DNA of 11,995 nt from Lachnospiraceae bacterium UBA7589. GTDB lineage: Bacteria; Bacillota; Clostridia; Lachnospirales; Lachnospiraceae. Where the stretch lies: contig DLKL01000047.1 of assembly GCA_002476495.1 (NCBI GenBank), positions 1 to 11,995 on the forward strand. Direction: 5' to 3'. The notes below the pieces were generated by a model, which worked only from the letters and a program-made list of their open reading frames with translations, was not told the origin of the DNA and made no database searches. A program made the position numbers and the translations under genes. Shown here piece by piece: positions 6,611-11,995 of this stretch. Numbering within the stretch: the stretch's first letter is position 1; each line of letters starts with the position of its first letter.

Positions 6611-7918
6611 ATGAAAACGATATATCAGCTTGCACTGGTTCTGATACAGGTCATGTACGGCGCATCTTTCAGTCTGTGTACGCTTGTCACTATGAACGAC
6701 CTGTTTTACAGAAGAATCAAACGCATACCGCTTCTCCCCATAATGTCGGGCTTGATATTCGGCATTGCGGCGTTTATAGAGAATCTTTGGTGTGGCGTTA
6801 TCTGGTTCACACCGCTTTTTATCATTCACACGGCGGCGTTTTTTCTGCTAACCGACAAAAACAAGGATCATTTGCTGTCGCTCATATTTGCGGAGCTTTT
6901 TTCCGCAAGTCTGATAAGCAGCGTGCAGACGGCGGTCTTTTCGGTTTCAATGGGAACGGAACGAACATTTGCGGAACTGAATTTGCTGTATTTTGCGGCG
7001 TATATCATTTCGGCTGCGTTTGTTCTCCTGCTGAAGCGACTTGTCCGCAGCAATGACAGAGAGCCGCTCGGCAGGCTGCAAATGCTCACGCTGACAGGGA
7101 TAACGGTCTCGGTCACGGCAGTCATCGGCAGGAGCTTTTCCTTGTCCGAATATGTCCCCGATGTATCGCCCGAAGCAGCTGTACCTTCGCTGCTCATGCT
7201 GATGTCGGTGACGGTGCTTCTTCTGCTTTCCGTCAGGCAGCAGCAGGCTAAACGCTTCCGTGAAATGAGTGAGCTGAGCGAAAAATACATGACGGCACAA
7301 GCTAAGCATTTCGAGCAGACACGAAACGCTGATACAGAAATGCGGATTCTCCGACACGATATGAAAAACCATATCGCCGTGATGAACGGGCTGTACGAAT
7401 CGGGAAAAACGACCGAACTCGGAGAATATCTGAAAGAGCTTTCAGGGAGATTTTCCGAAACACAGGCTGTAAATATTACGGGCAATGAGATCGCTGATGC
7501 GATCATCTCGGAGAAAAGAGCAATCGCAGGAACGACAAAGACAGAGCTTATATGCGAAGGAAGTCTGAATGGACTTGACATCAACGCCGTGACGCTCTGC
7601 ACGGTTCTTTCAAATCTTCTTGATAATGCGATAGAAGCCGCAGAGCAGACTGATACAGACTGCACAATAACGCTGACAGCCAAACGAACAGGCAGCTTTT
7701 ATTACATCAGTATCAGCAACCCTTGCAAGCAATATGTTGACGTTTCGGCAAATATCATATCAAGCAAGCCTGACAGAGTGCATCACGGACTGGGATTGAA
7801 AAGCGTCTGTAGCGCATTGGAGAAATGCGGCGGAACGCTGGAGCTTTCCTGCAAGGGATCGGGAACAGGATATATTTTTACGGCGGAGGTCATACTGCCG
7901 GCAAATCATGAATCGTGA
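6611..7918 (+). CDS. GHKL-type sensor histidine kinase (AgrC-like architecture)
   Basis: This 435-residue kinase has six to seven hydrophobic segments in its first 205 residues and no large outer domain, so it probably senses a signal in or at the membrane. A helical linker leads to the phosphorylated His249 in RHDMKNHIAV, followed by the ATPase domain with N-box residues SNLLDNAIEAAE (Asn335, Asn339) and a glycine-rich HHGLGLKS box (His391-Ser398). This short GHKL form, without a classic G1 box, is typical of AgrC-like and related kinases that pair with LytTR regulators. ATG 6611 has AGGTGA 6 nt upstream; a GTG at 6602 is in frame but poorly placed. It ends the operon. The signal is unknown; a peptide or an envelope stress linked to the M13 peptidase and the transporter is inferred from context. 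Confidence 0.92.
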   Translation: MKTIYQLALVLIQVMYGASFSLCTLVTMNDLFYRRIKRIPLLPIMSGLIFGIAAFIENLWCGVIWFTPLFIIHTAAFFLLTDKNKDHLLSLIFAELFSASLISSVQTAVFSVSMGTERTFAELNLLYFAAYIISAAFVLLLKRLVRSNDREPLGRLQMLTLTGITVSVTAVIGRSFSLSEYVPDVSPEAAVPSLLMLMSVTVLLLLSVRQQQAKRFREMSELSEKYMTAQAKHFEQTRNADTEMRILRHDMKNHIAVMNGLYESGKTTELGEYLKELSGRFSETQAVNITGNEIADAIISEKRAIAGTTKTELICEGSLNGLDINAVTLCTVLSNLLDNAIEAAEQTDTDCTITLTAKRTGSFYYISISNPCKQYVDVSANIISSKPDRVHHGLGLKSVCSALEKCGGTLELSCKGSGTGYIFTAEVILPANHES

Positions 7919-7969
7919 TGAATAGTTCTCTTGGCAGTTAGGTTTAGTCTATTGGCACACTCAAAAACC

Positions 7970-8002
7970 ATACCACATAAGTTAAAATCAGCATTGTGGT
8001 AT
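7970..8002. repeat. Inverted repeat ATACCACA / TGTGGTAT
   Basis: Two perfect 8-bp arms (7970-7977 and 7995-8002) are separated by 17 nt, 51 nt after the kinase stop. No T-tract follows, so it is not a terminator. The spacing would suit a protein-binding site, for example of a recombinase near an element end, or a stabilising mRNA hairpin. No evidence decides between these. Confidence 0.4.
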
Positions 8003-8038
8003 ATCCCATAATCAGCCGATATCCTAAACGGCATACAT

Positions 8039-8102
8039 TAACCGCAAGGCTCTCGGAAACGCTGTGCAAGCGTTTCTGAGGGCTTTTCTTTTTCAGCGGT
8101 TA
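8039..8102 (+). terminator. Rho-independent terminator of the six-gene operon
   Basis: A 15-bp stem (8049-8063 pairing with 8069-8083, two G-T wobbles, loop GTGCA) is followed by TTTTCTTTTT (8084-8093). This is a textbook intrinsic terminator on the plus strand, about 130 nt after the kinase stop. The whole unit is flanked by a second, outer inverted repeat, TAACCGC (8039-8045) and GCGGTTA (8096-8102), which encloses the T-tract as well. Confidence 0.88.
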
Positions 8103-8373
8103 GTTTTACGCTCCACAGACTCGGACGGCTATAATGGATACTCTGTTACGTTGGCGCTGTCAAAGTTGCTGAATATGCAAGAAAAATAACCGAAACTCCA
8201 AACATCAAGTCTATTCACTTTCATATCACTACTGTGCTTTCTATGTGGGTATGGCGCTGAGATGTCAGAGGGCAAGGATAAAGTACGGGAATAGTGTATA
8301 TATATTGTTGGTTAAAAAAGAGAATGATAAGCCATGCATGGCTCGTAGGCTTCACAAATTCTTCACAAAATAA

Positions 8374-8400
8374 TTAGCACTCACCTATTGACAGTGCTAA
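8374..8400 (+). promoter_or_regulatory. CIRCE operator (HrcA binding site)
   Basis: TTAGCACTC (8374-8382), 9 nt, then CAGTGCTAA (8392-8400). The consensus is TTAGCACTC-N9-GAGTGCTAA, so 17 of 18 arm positions match; only the first base of the right arm differs (C for G). HrcA binds this element and represses heat-shock genes at normal temperature, most often groESL or hrcA-grpE-dnaK. Here it precedes an hsp20 gene. The right arm overlaps the -35 box, so HrcA binding would block RNA polymerase. Confidence 0.93.
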
Positions 8401-8416
8401 CAAGTGGTGATATAAC
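8388..8416 (+). promoter_or_regulatory. Sigma-A promoter of the hsp20 unit
   Basis: A perfect -35 box TTGACA (8388-8393) and TATAAC (8411-8416) are separated by exactly 17 nt. The -35 box uses the last four spacer bases and the first two bases of the right arm of the CIRCE element. Transcription should start near 8423, giving a leader of about 135 nt before the hsp20 ATG at 8558. Confidence 0.85.
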
Positions 8417-8455
8417 ATAATCAGAAAGAGGGAAAGGAACCTAAGGAGAAGTAAT

Positions 8456-8515
8456 ATGAGGATTAAAGTTACTCCCGGTGCTTCCTTAAAATCCCGATTT
8501 CAAGAAACAAGGTAA
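8456..8515 (+). CDS. Short leader ORF (19 codons) upstream of hsp20
   Basis: An ATG at 8456 with a good ribosome site (AAGGAG, 8443-8448) opens a 19-residue frame, MRIKVTPGASLKSRFQETR, ending 42 nt before the hsp20 start. It lies wholly within the expected hsp20 leader RNA. Its ribosome site (TAAGGAGAAG, 8442-8451) can pair with CTTCCTTA (8481-8488) inside the ORF, with a 2-nt bulge. It could be a regulatory leader peptide, the truncated start of a lost gene, or chance. I see no match to GroES, the usual gene after CIRCE. Confidence 0.4.
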   Translation: MRIKVTPGASLKSRFQETR

Positions 8516-8557
8516 CAACTTATTAAGGATTATTTTATTAAAAAAGGAGTGGTTTTT

Positions 8558-9025
8558 ATGTTGATGCCTAGTATTTTTGGAGAAAATTTGTTTGATGACT
8601 TTTTTGGATTCCCTGAGTTTCCTGATTTTGATAAGATGAGCAAGGATATGACCAAGAAACTTTATGGTGGACATAGTAAGAATATCATGAAGGTTGATAT
8701 CAAGGAAAAGGAAAATGAATATGAGATGATTGTTGATCTGCCGGGCTTTAAGAAGGATGAAATTACAGCTGCACTGAATGACGGTTATCTTACTATTTCG
8801 GCAGCTAAGGGCTTAGACAAGGATGAAAAGGATAAGGAAAGCGGCAAATATATCCGTAAGGAAAGATATGCAGGCGCCTGCCAGAGAAGCTTTTATGTTG
8901 GCGATGGCGTAAAACAGGAGGACATAAAGGCTGAGTTCAAGCATGGTATTTTGACCCTTATTATTCCTAAGGCAGCACCAAAGCTTGAGAAAGAAGAAAA
9001 TTCATATATTGCCATTGAAGGATAA
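8558..9025 (+). CDS. Small heat-shock protein, Hsp20/alpha-crystallin family
   Basis: The 155-residue protein is a typical small heat-shock chaperone, which holds unfolding proteins in soluble complexes without ATP. A short N-terminal part rich in Phe and Asp (GENLFDDFFGFPEFPDFDK) is followed by the alpha-crystallin domain (about residues 45-142). The domain has the usual DLPGFKKDEI segment and the closing HGILTLIIPK strand. The C-terminal IAI near the end is the I-x-I motif used for oligomer assembly. ATG 8558 is chosen because AAGGAG at 8544-8549 sits 8 nt upstream; a GTG at 8549 overlaps that site. The gene is alone in its transcription unit, under the CIRCE-controlled promoter and followed by its own terminator. 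The Shine-Dalgarno sequence lies between AAAAA (8541-8545) and TTTTT (8553-8557), which could form a very weak, heat-labile hairpin. Confidence 0.96.
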   Translation: MLMPSIFGENLFDDFFGFPEFPDFDKMSKDMTKKLYGGHSKNIMKVDIKEKENEYEMIVDLPGFKKDEITAALNDGYLTISAAKGLDKDEKDKESGKYIRKERYAGACQRSFYVGDGVKQEDIKAEFKHGILTLIIPKAAPKLEKEENSYIAIEG

Positions 9026-9044
9026 TATCTTTCCGGTATATGTG

Positions 9045-9078
9045 AAAGGGGTGTCGCGTTAAGCGACACCCCTTTTTT
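9045..9078 (+). terminator. Rho-independent terminator of hsp20
   Basis: A perfect 13-bp stem (AAAGGGGTGTCGC, 9045-9057, with GCGACACCCCTTT, 9063-9075) closes a 5-nt loop (GTTAA) and continues into six T residues (9073-9078). It lies 19 nt after the hsp20 stop and isolates this unit from prfC. Confidence 0.95.
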
Positions 9079-9111
9079 ATAAACATTCCATAAACATTTT
9101 TTACAAATTGG

Positions 9112-9140
9112 TTGAGATAATTTGTGAAAAATATTATAAT
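9112..9140 (+). promoter_or_regulatory. Promoter of prfC and the tubulin-like gene
   Basis: TTGAGA (9112-9117) and a perfect TATAAT (9135-9140) are separated by exactly 17 nt in AT-rich DNA. Transcription would start near 9147, about 45 nt before the prfC start. Nothing terminator-like separates prfC from the next gene, so both are probably transcribed from here. Confidence 0.85.
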
Positions 9141-9191
9141 ATAAGACTAGCAATGTAAATTTTATGAGAATGAGACTACAGGAGGTTTGTG

Positions 9192-10787
9192 ATGGAGTCA
9201 CAATTAAGGGAAGAAATATCCAGAAGAAGGACTTTTGCCATAATTTCCCATCCGGATGCAGGTAAAACAACTCTGACAGAAAAATTTTTACTATATGGAG
9301 GAGCAATTAATACAGCCGGTTCCGTTAAGGGAAAGGCCAATTCAAAGTATGCGGTTTCTGACTGGATGCAGATTGAAAAGGACAGAGGTATTTCGGTAAC
9401 CTCCTCGGTATTACAGTTTGATTATGACGGATATTGTATTAATATTCTTGATACACCCGGACATCAGGATTTCTCTGAGGACACCTACAGAACTCTTATG
9501 GCTGCTGATTCTGCTGTAATGGTTATAGATGCTTCAAAGGGTGTTGAGGCACAGACAATAAAGCTTTTCAAGGTGTGTGTAATGAGACATATACCTATAT
9601 TTACATTTATTAACAAGATGGATCTCGAAGCAAGGGATTCCTTTGAGCTACTGGATGAAATCGAAAATGTTCTTGGAATAAGAACCTGCCCTGTTAACTG
9701 GCCAATAGGCTCAGGAAAAAGATTTAAGGGTGTATATGACAGAAAAACCAGGCAGGTATCAATGTTCAAGTCAGTATCTGTAGGTGGTGCAAAAAGTGCA
9801 AAGGAGACAGATTATAGTCTTGAAGATGAAGAATTGAAGGATCAGGTCGGAGAGGAGCTTTACAGTCAGCTGCTTGATGAGATTGAGCTTCTGGACGGAG
9901 CCTCGGATGAATTCGATCAGGAGCTTGTAGATGGTGGCCGGCTGTCACCGGTATTTTTTGGCTCGGCACTTACAACTTTTGGTATTCAGACCTTTTTGGA
10001 GCATTTCCTCAAAATGACAAAATCGCCATTGCCGCGAATGTCAAATGAAGGTCTTATCGATCCGATGGATGATGCTTTTTCGGGCTTTATTTTTAAGATA
10101 CAGGCAAATATGAATAAAGCACATCATGACAGAATAGCATTTATGAGAATCTGCTCCGGTAAATTTGATGCCTCAAAGGAGGTTTATCATGTACAAAGTA
10201 AAAGGAAAATGAGACTGTCACAGCCCCAGCAGATTATGGCTCAGGACAGGAAGGTAATAAATGAGGCATTTGCCGGAGATGTAATCGGTATTTTTGATCC
10301 GGGAATATTCTCCATTGGTGATACTCTGTGTCAGCCGGGTAAAAAGTTTGAATATGAAGGGATCCCTACGTTTGCACCGGAGCATTTTTGCAGGCTTGTT
10401 CCTTTGGATTCCATGAAAAAGAAACAATTTATGAAGGGCGTAACCCAGATTGCCCAGGAAGGTGCAATACAGATTTTTCAGGATTATCTTCTTGGAATGT
10501 CAGAGATTATAGTGGGAGTAGTTGGCGTCCTCCAATTTGATGTATTAAAATATAGACTGGAAAATGAATATGGCTGTGATGTAAGAATGGAACCATTGCC
10601 ATATAATTATATAAGATGGGTTAAAAATCCGGACACGGATTTGAGCAAGCTTAGCCGTATAAGTGATTGTAAGAAGGTTAAGGATATGAAGGATAATCCG
10701 TTACTGCTCTTTGCAAATGAATGGTCAATAAGGATTTTGCTTGAGCATAATGAGGGACTTGAACTTACAGATTTTAGAAAGAATTAG
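9192..10787 (+). CDS. prfC: Peptide chain release factor 3 (RF3)
   Basis: RF3 is the translational GTPase that helps release factors 1 and 2 leave the ribosome after termination. The 531-residue protein matches the usual length (about 530). The GTPase motifs are present in order: P-loop HPDAGKTT (20-27), switch region DRGISVTSSV, DTPGHQDF (from Asp87), and NKMD (141-144). The HPDAGKTT loop separates RF3 from EF-G (typically AHIDAGKTT). The C-terminal RF3 domain continues to the end, with GVVGVLQFDVLKYRLENEYG near residue 440. ATG 9192 follows AGGAGG (9180-9185) by 6 nt; a GTG just before it is less likely. It begins an apparent operon with the tubulin-like gene, whose start lies 16 nt after the stop. 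No functional link between the two is known to me. Confidence 0.97.
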   Translation: MESQLREEISRRRTFAIISHPDAGKTTLTEKFLLYGGAINTAGSVKGKANSKYAVSDWMQIEKDRGISVTSSVLQFDYDGYCINILDTPGHQDFSEDTYRTLMAADSAVMVIDASKGVEAQTIKLFKVCVMRHIPIFTFINKMDLEARDSFELLDEIENVLGIRTCPVNWPIGSGKRFKGVYDRKTRQVSMFKSVSVGGAKSAKETDYSLEDEELKDQVGEELYSQLLDEIELLDGASDEFDQELVDGGRLSPVFFGSALTTFGIQTFLEHFLKMTKSPLPRMSNEGLIDPMDDAFSGFIFKIQANMNKAHHDRIAFMRICSGKFDASKEVYHVQSKRKMRLSQPQQIMAQDRKVINEAFAGDVIGIFDPGIFSIGDTLCQPGKKFEYEGIPTFAPEHFCRLVPLDSMKKKQFMKGVTQIAQEGAIQIFQDYLLGMSEIIVGVVGVLQFDVLKYRLENEYGCDVRMEPLPYNYIRWVKNPDTDLSKLSRISDCKKVKDMKDNPLLLFANEWSIRILLEHNEGLELTDFRKN

Positions 10788-10803
10788 TGAGGAGAGTGTA
10801 AGA

Positions 10804-11995
10804 ATGATACTTCTTGATACCCAGAAGGAAGAATTTAGTAAACTGAAGGAAATAAAAATATTTGATAAGGTTAGCAACGAGGAACGCTTTAACAGGGATT
10901 TATTGTATATAGGTCTTGGAGGTGTCGGAGCAAGGGTTGTCACAAACCTGAAGATTATGCTGAAAGAGCATATCACTGCTGAGGATAATATCAATTTTTT
11001 AATGATTGATTCGGATATTCCTTTTATGGAGCAGTCCATAGAGGACAGTAAGGAGGACAAAGGACTTAATGCCCTTGAAATTATCAGCATATACAGACCT
11101 AATCTGGAGACAATTTTGTCTGAGGACAGTATTACGGAGGTTACGTCAAATTATGCAAAATGGATGAGAAGAGATTTTCCTAAGCTTACTATTGGAACTA
11201 ATGGTGCAGGTGGAAACAGACAGATAGGAAGGCTTATGTTTTCCAATGCATATGAGGATATGAGAATACTCCTTTTTGAAAAGCTGGAGGAGATATATGG
11301 CAAATCAGAGACAGGAAAGCTGGATGTTATTGTAATATCAGGGCTGGGAGGAGGAACAGGAAGTGGAATTCTTTCAGATATTACATACAATATTAAGGCC
11401 TATGGCAAGGCAAAAAAGTGGAAGAATTACCGGGTTGGCGGATGCGTACTTATGCCTGATGTGCTTTTTGCCAATAAGGAAATTGACCGGGATAAGAGGA
11501 ACCTTCTTAATGCTAATGCCTGTGCAGCTCTTAAGGAGATAGATCATTTTATGCATTTACCGGAGCTTGATGAGTTCTATACCTTTGAGAGCACAACCCA
11601 CCGCCTTAATATGAAGGATAAAATATTTGACGTGTGTATGCTGGTTTCGGGGAAGAAGGATGAGCAGGGATACCTTCCGGAGGAAATTGTTCTCAAAGAT
11701 ACTGCGTTTTTCCTTTTTAAGCTTGCTGTAAATAAGTATATTGGTGGAAAAGAAGAAAAAACCATGCTGAGAGATGCCTTTTTCGATAACGGAGGAAAGG
11801 CAATGTACAAGGTTATTAATGAATCTGTTTACAAGATACCGATTAAGGAGCTCGAGAATATAAGCGAATATTCTATTTTTTCTGAGGCATACAAAAAAAT
11901 CCATGAAATCCCGGATGTAGATGCCATAATTGAAAAAAATGGACAGAGTGCTTTTGGGGATGTATTGGATTTCCTTAACGGAAAACCGGGAGAGG
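10804..11995 (+). CDS. Tubulin/FtsZ-superfamily protein, Tubulin_2 (FtsZ-like-1) type, 3'-truncated by window
   Basis: An open frame runs from ATG 10804 past the window edge: 397 residues visible, no stop. GAGGAG (10789-10794) precedes it by 9 nt. The N-terminus has the nucleotide-binding loop LLYIGLGGVGARVV (Gly37-Gly42), as in FtsZ/tubulin. Residues 131-141 (GTNGAGGNRQI) resemble the phosphate loops of the family, and the decisive signature is GGGTGSG (182-188), the tubulin/FtsZ G-box. A later segment, NLLNANACAALKEIDHF, matches the helix that follows in bacterial Tubulin_2 proteins (the FtsZ-like-1 group described by comparative genomics and proposed to act in membrane remodelling with partner proteins). 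It is clearly not FtsZ itself: the N-terminus and the inserts differ. The genes that should tell its role lie beyond the window. Function unknown; GTP-dependent polymerisation is predicted from the superfamily. Confidence 0.85.
   Translation, partial: MILLDTQKEEFSKLKEIKIFDKVSNEERFNRDLLYIGLGGVGARVVTNLKIMLKEHITAEDNINFLMIDSDIPFMEQSIEDSKEDKGLNALEIISIYRPNLETILSEDSITEVTSNYAKWMRRDFPKLTIGTNGAGGNRQIGRLMFSNAYEDMRILLFEKLEEIYGKSETGKLDVIVISGLGGGTGSGILSDITYNIKAYGKAKKWKNYRVGGCVLMPDVLFANKEIDRDKRNLLNANACAALKEIDHFMHLPELDEFYTFESTTHRLNMKDKIFDVCMLVSGKKDEQGYLPEEIVLKDTAFFLFKLAVNKYIGGKEEKTMLRDAFFDNGGKAMYKVINESVYKIPIKELENISEYSIFSEAYKKIHEIPDVDAIIEKNGQSAFGDVLDFLNGKPGE

Larger units (their letters stand above)
7919..8373. 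other. Non-coding junction region between the operon and the heat-shock unit
   Basis: This 455-nt stretch holds no gene I can support. It contains an inverted repeat (7970-8002), the operon terminator (about 8049-8093), a 14-bp palindrome AGCCATGCATGGCT (8330-8343), and two copies of TTCACAAA (8351-8358 and 8362-8369, starts 11 bp apart) just before the CIRCE element. A frame open from 8135 to a stop at 8260 reads like protein (KVAEYARKITETPNIKS) but has no start codon or ribosome site; it may be a gene remnant or chance. Base composition changes from the richer G+C operon to AT-rich genes around here. Confidence 0.5.

Noticed and set aside
5585..6829. 414-residue open frame on the minus strand
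   Set aside because: It lies across the ATPase, regulator and kinase genes, which have clear motifs on the plus strand. Its Cys/His/Arg-rich composition is typical of antisense reading of coding DNA.
6868..7683. 271-residue Ser-rich open frame on the minus strand
   Set aside because: Antisense shadow of the kinase gene; the serine richness is an artefact of the opposite strand's codons.
8456..8515. Leader ORF as the start of groES, which usually follows CIRCE
   Set aside because: The 19 residues do not resemble the GroES N-terminus, and the frame stops at once; no GroES-like sequence follows in any frame before hsp20.
10725..11904. Series of minus-strand open frames covering the right end
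   Set aside because: They overlap the long uninterrupted plus-strand frame with tubulin-superfamily motifs, and show no starts with ribosome sites or known domains.
1..11995. CRISPR arrays, tRNA or rRNA genes, and intact insertion sequences
   Set aside because: I saw no regularly spaced repeats of the right size, no cloverleaf-like sequence and no transposase or integrase gene by reading both strands. A weak tRNA could be missed without a dedicated scan.

Overview
The window reads as DNA of a gut- or rumen-type member of the Clostridia (Bacillota), with Lachnospiraceae or Ruminococcaceae as the best guess. This rests on strong AGGAGG-like ribosome sites, sigma-A promoters, a CIRCE/HrcA heat-shock operator, and the families present: a GHKL/LytTR two-component pair, an FtsX-type ABC transporter and a Tubulin_2-like protein. 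No 16S or other taxonomic marker is present, so the assignment is an inference.

Region 1 (1-141) is the 3' end of an unrecognised gene, closed by a strong hairpin terminator (153-195).

Region 2 (about 230-8093) is one same-strand operon of six genes, tightly packed apart from one 59-nt gap. In order they encode a small membrane-anchored protein of unknown family, a lipoprotein zinc peptidase of family M13 (neprilysin/PepO type) with all expected catalytic residues, a 10-segment FtsX/MacB-type permease, its ATPase, a LytTR response regulator and a GHKL sensor kinase. The promoter has an extended -10 and no good -35. Just upstream lie two perfect 10-bp direct repeats (ATTTCACCAC) whose starts are 21 bp apart, the geometry of a LytTR operator. 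The simplest model is a self-regulated surface module: the kinase senses an envelope or peptide signal, the regulator activates the operon from the repeats, and the transporter and extracellular peptidase act on the signal or on a toxic peptide. The operon ends in a long Rho-independent terminator.

Region 3 (7919-8373) holds no convincing gene. It appears to be a junction: the operon upstream is visibly richer in G+C, and the genes downstream are AT-richer with a different codon style.

Region 4 (8374-9078) is a heat-shock unit: a CIRCE element overlapping a near-perfect promoter, a leader with a 19-codon ORF, an Hsp20 chaperone and a terminator.

Region 5 (9112-11995) starts with a consensus promoter and carries release factor 3 (prfC), followed 16 nt later by a gene running off the window edge. 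That gene has a tubulin/FtsZ signature (GGGTGSG) and resembles the Tubulin_2/FtsZ-like-1 family, a poorly understood cytoskeletal GTPase group. The two most interesting items are this prfC/tubulin-like pair and the M13-ABC-LytTR operon with its predicted autoregulatory operator.
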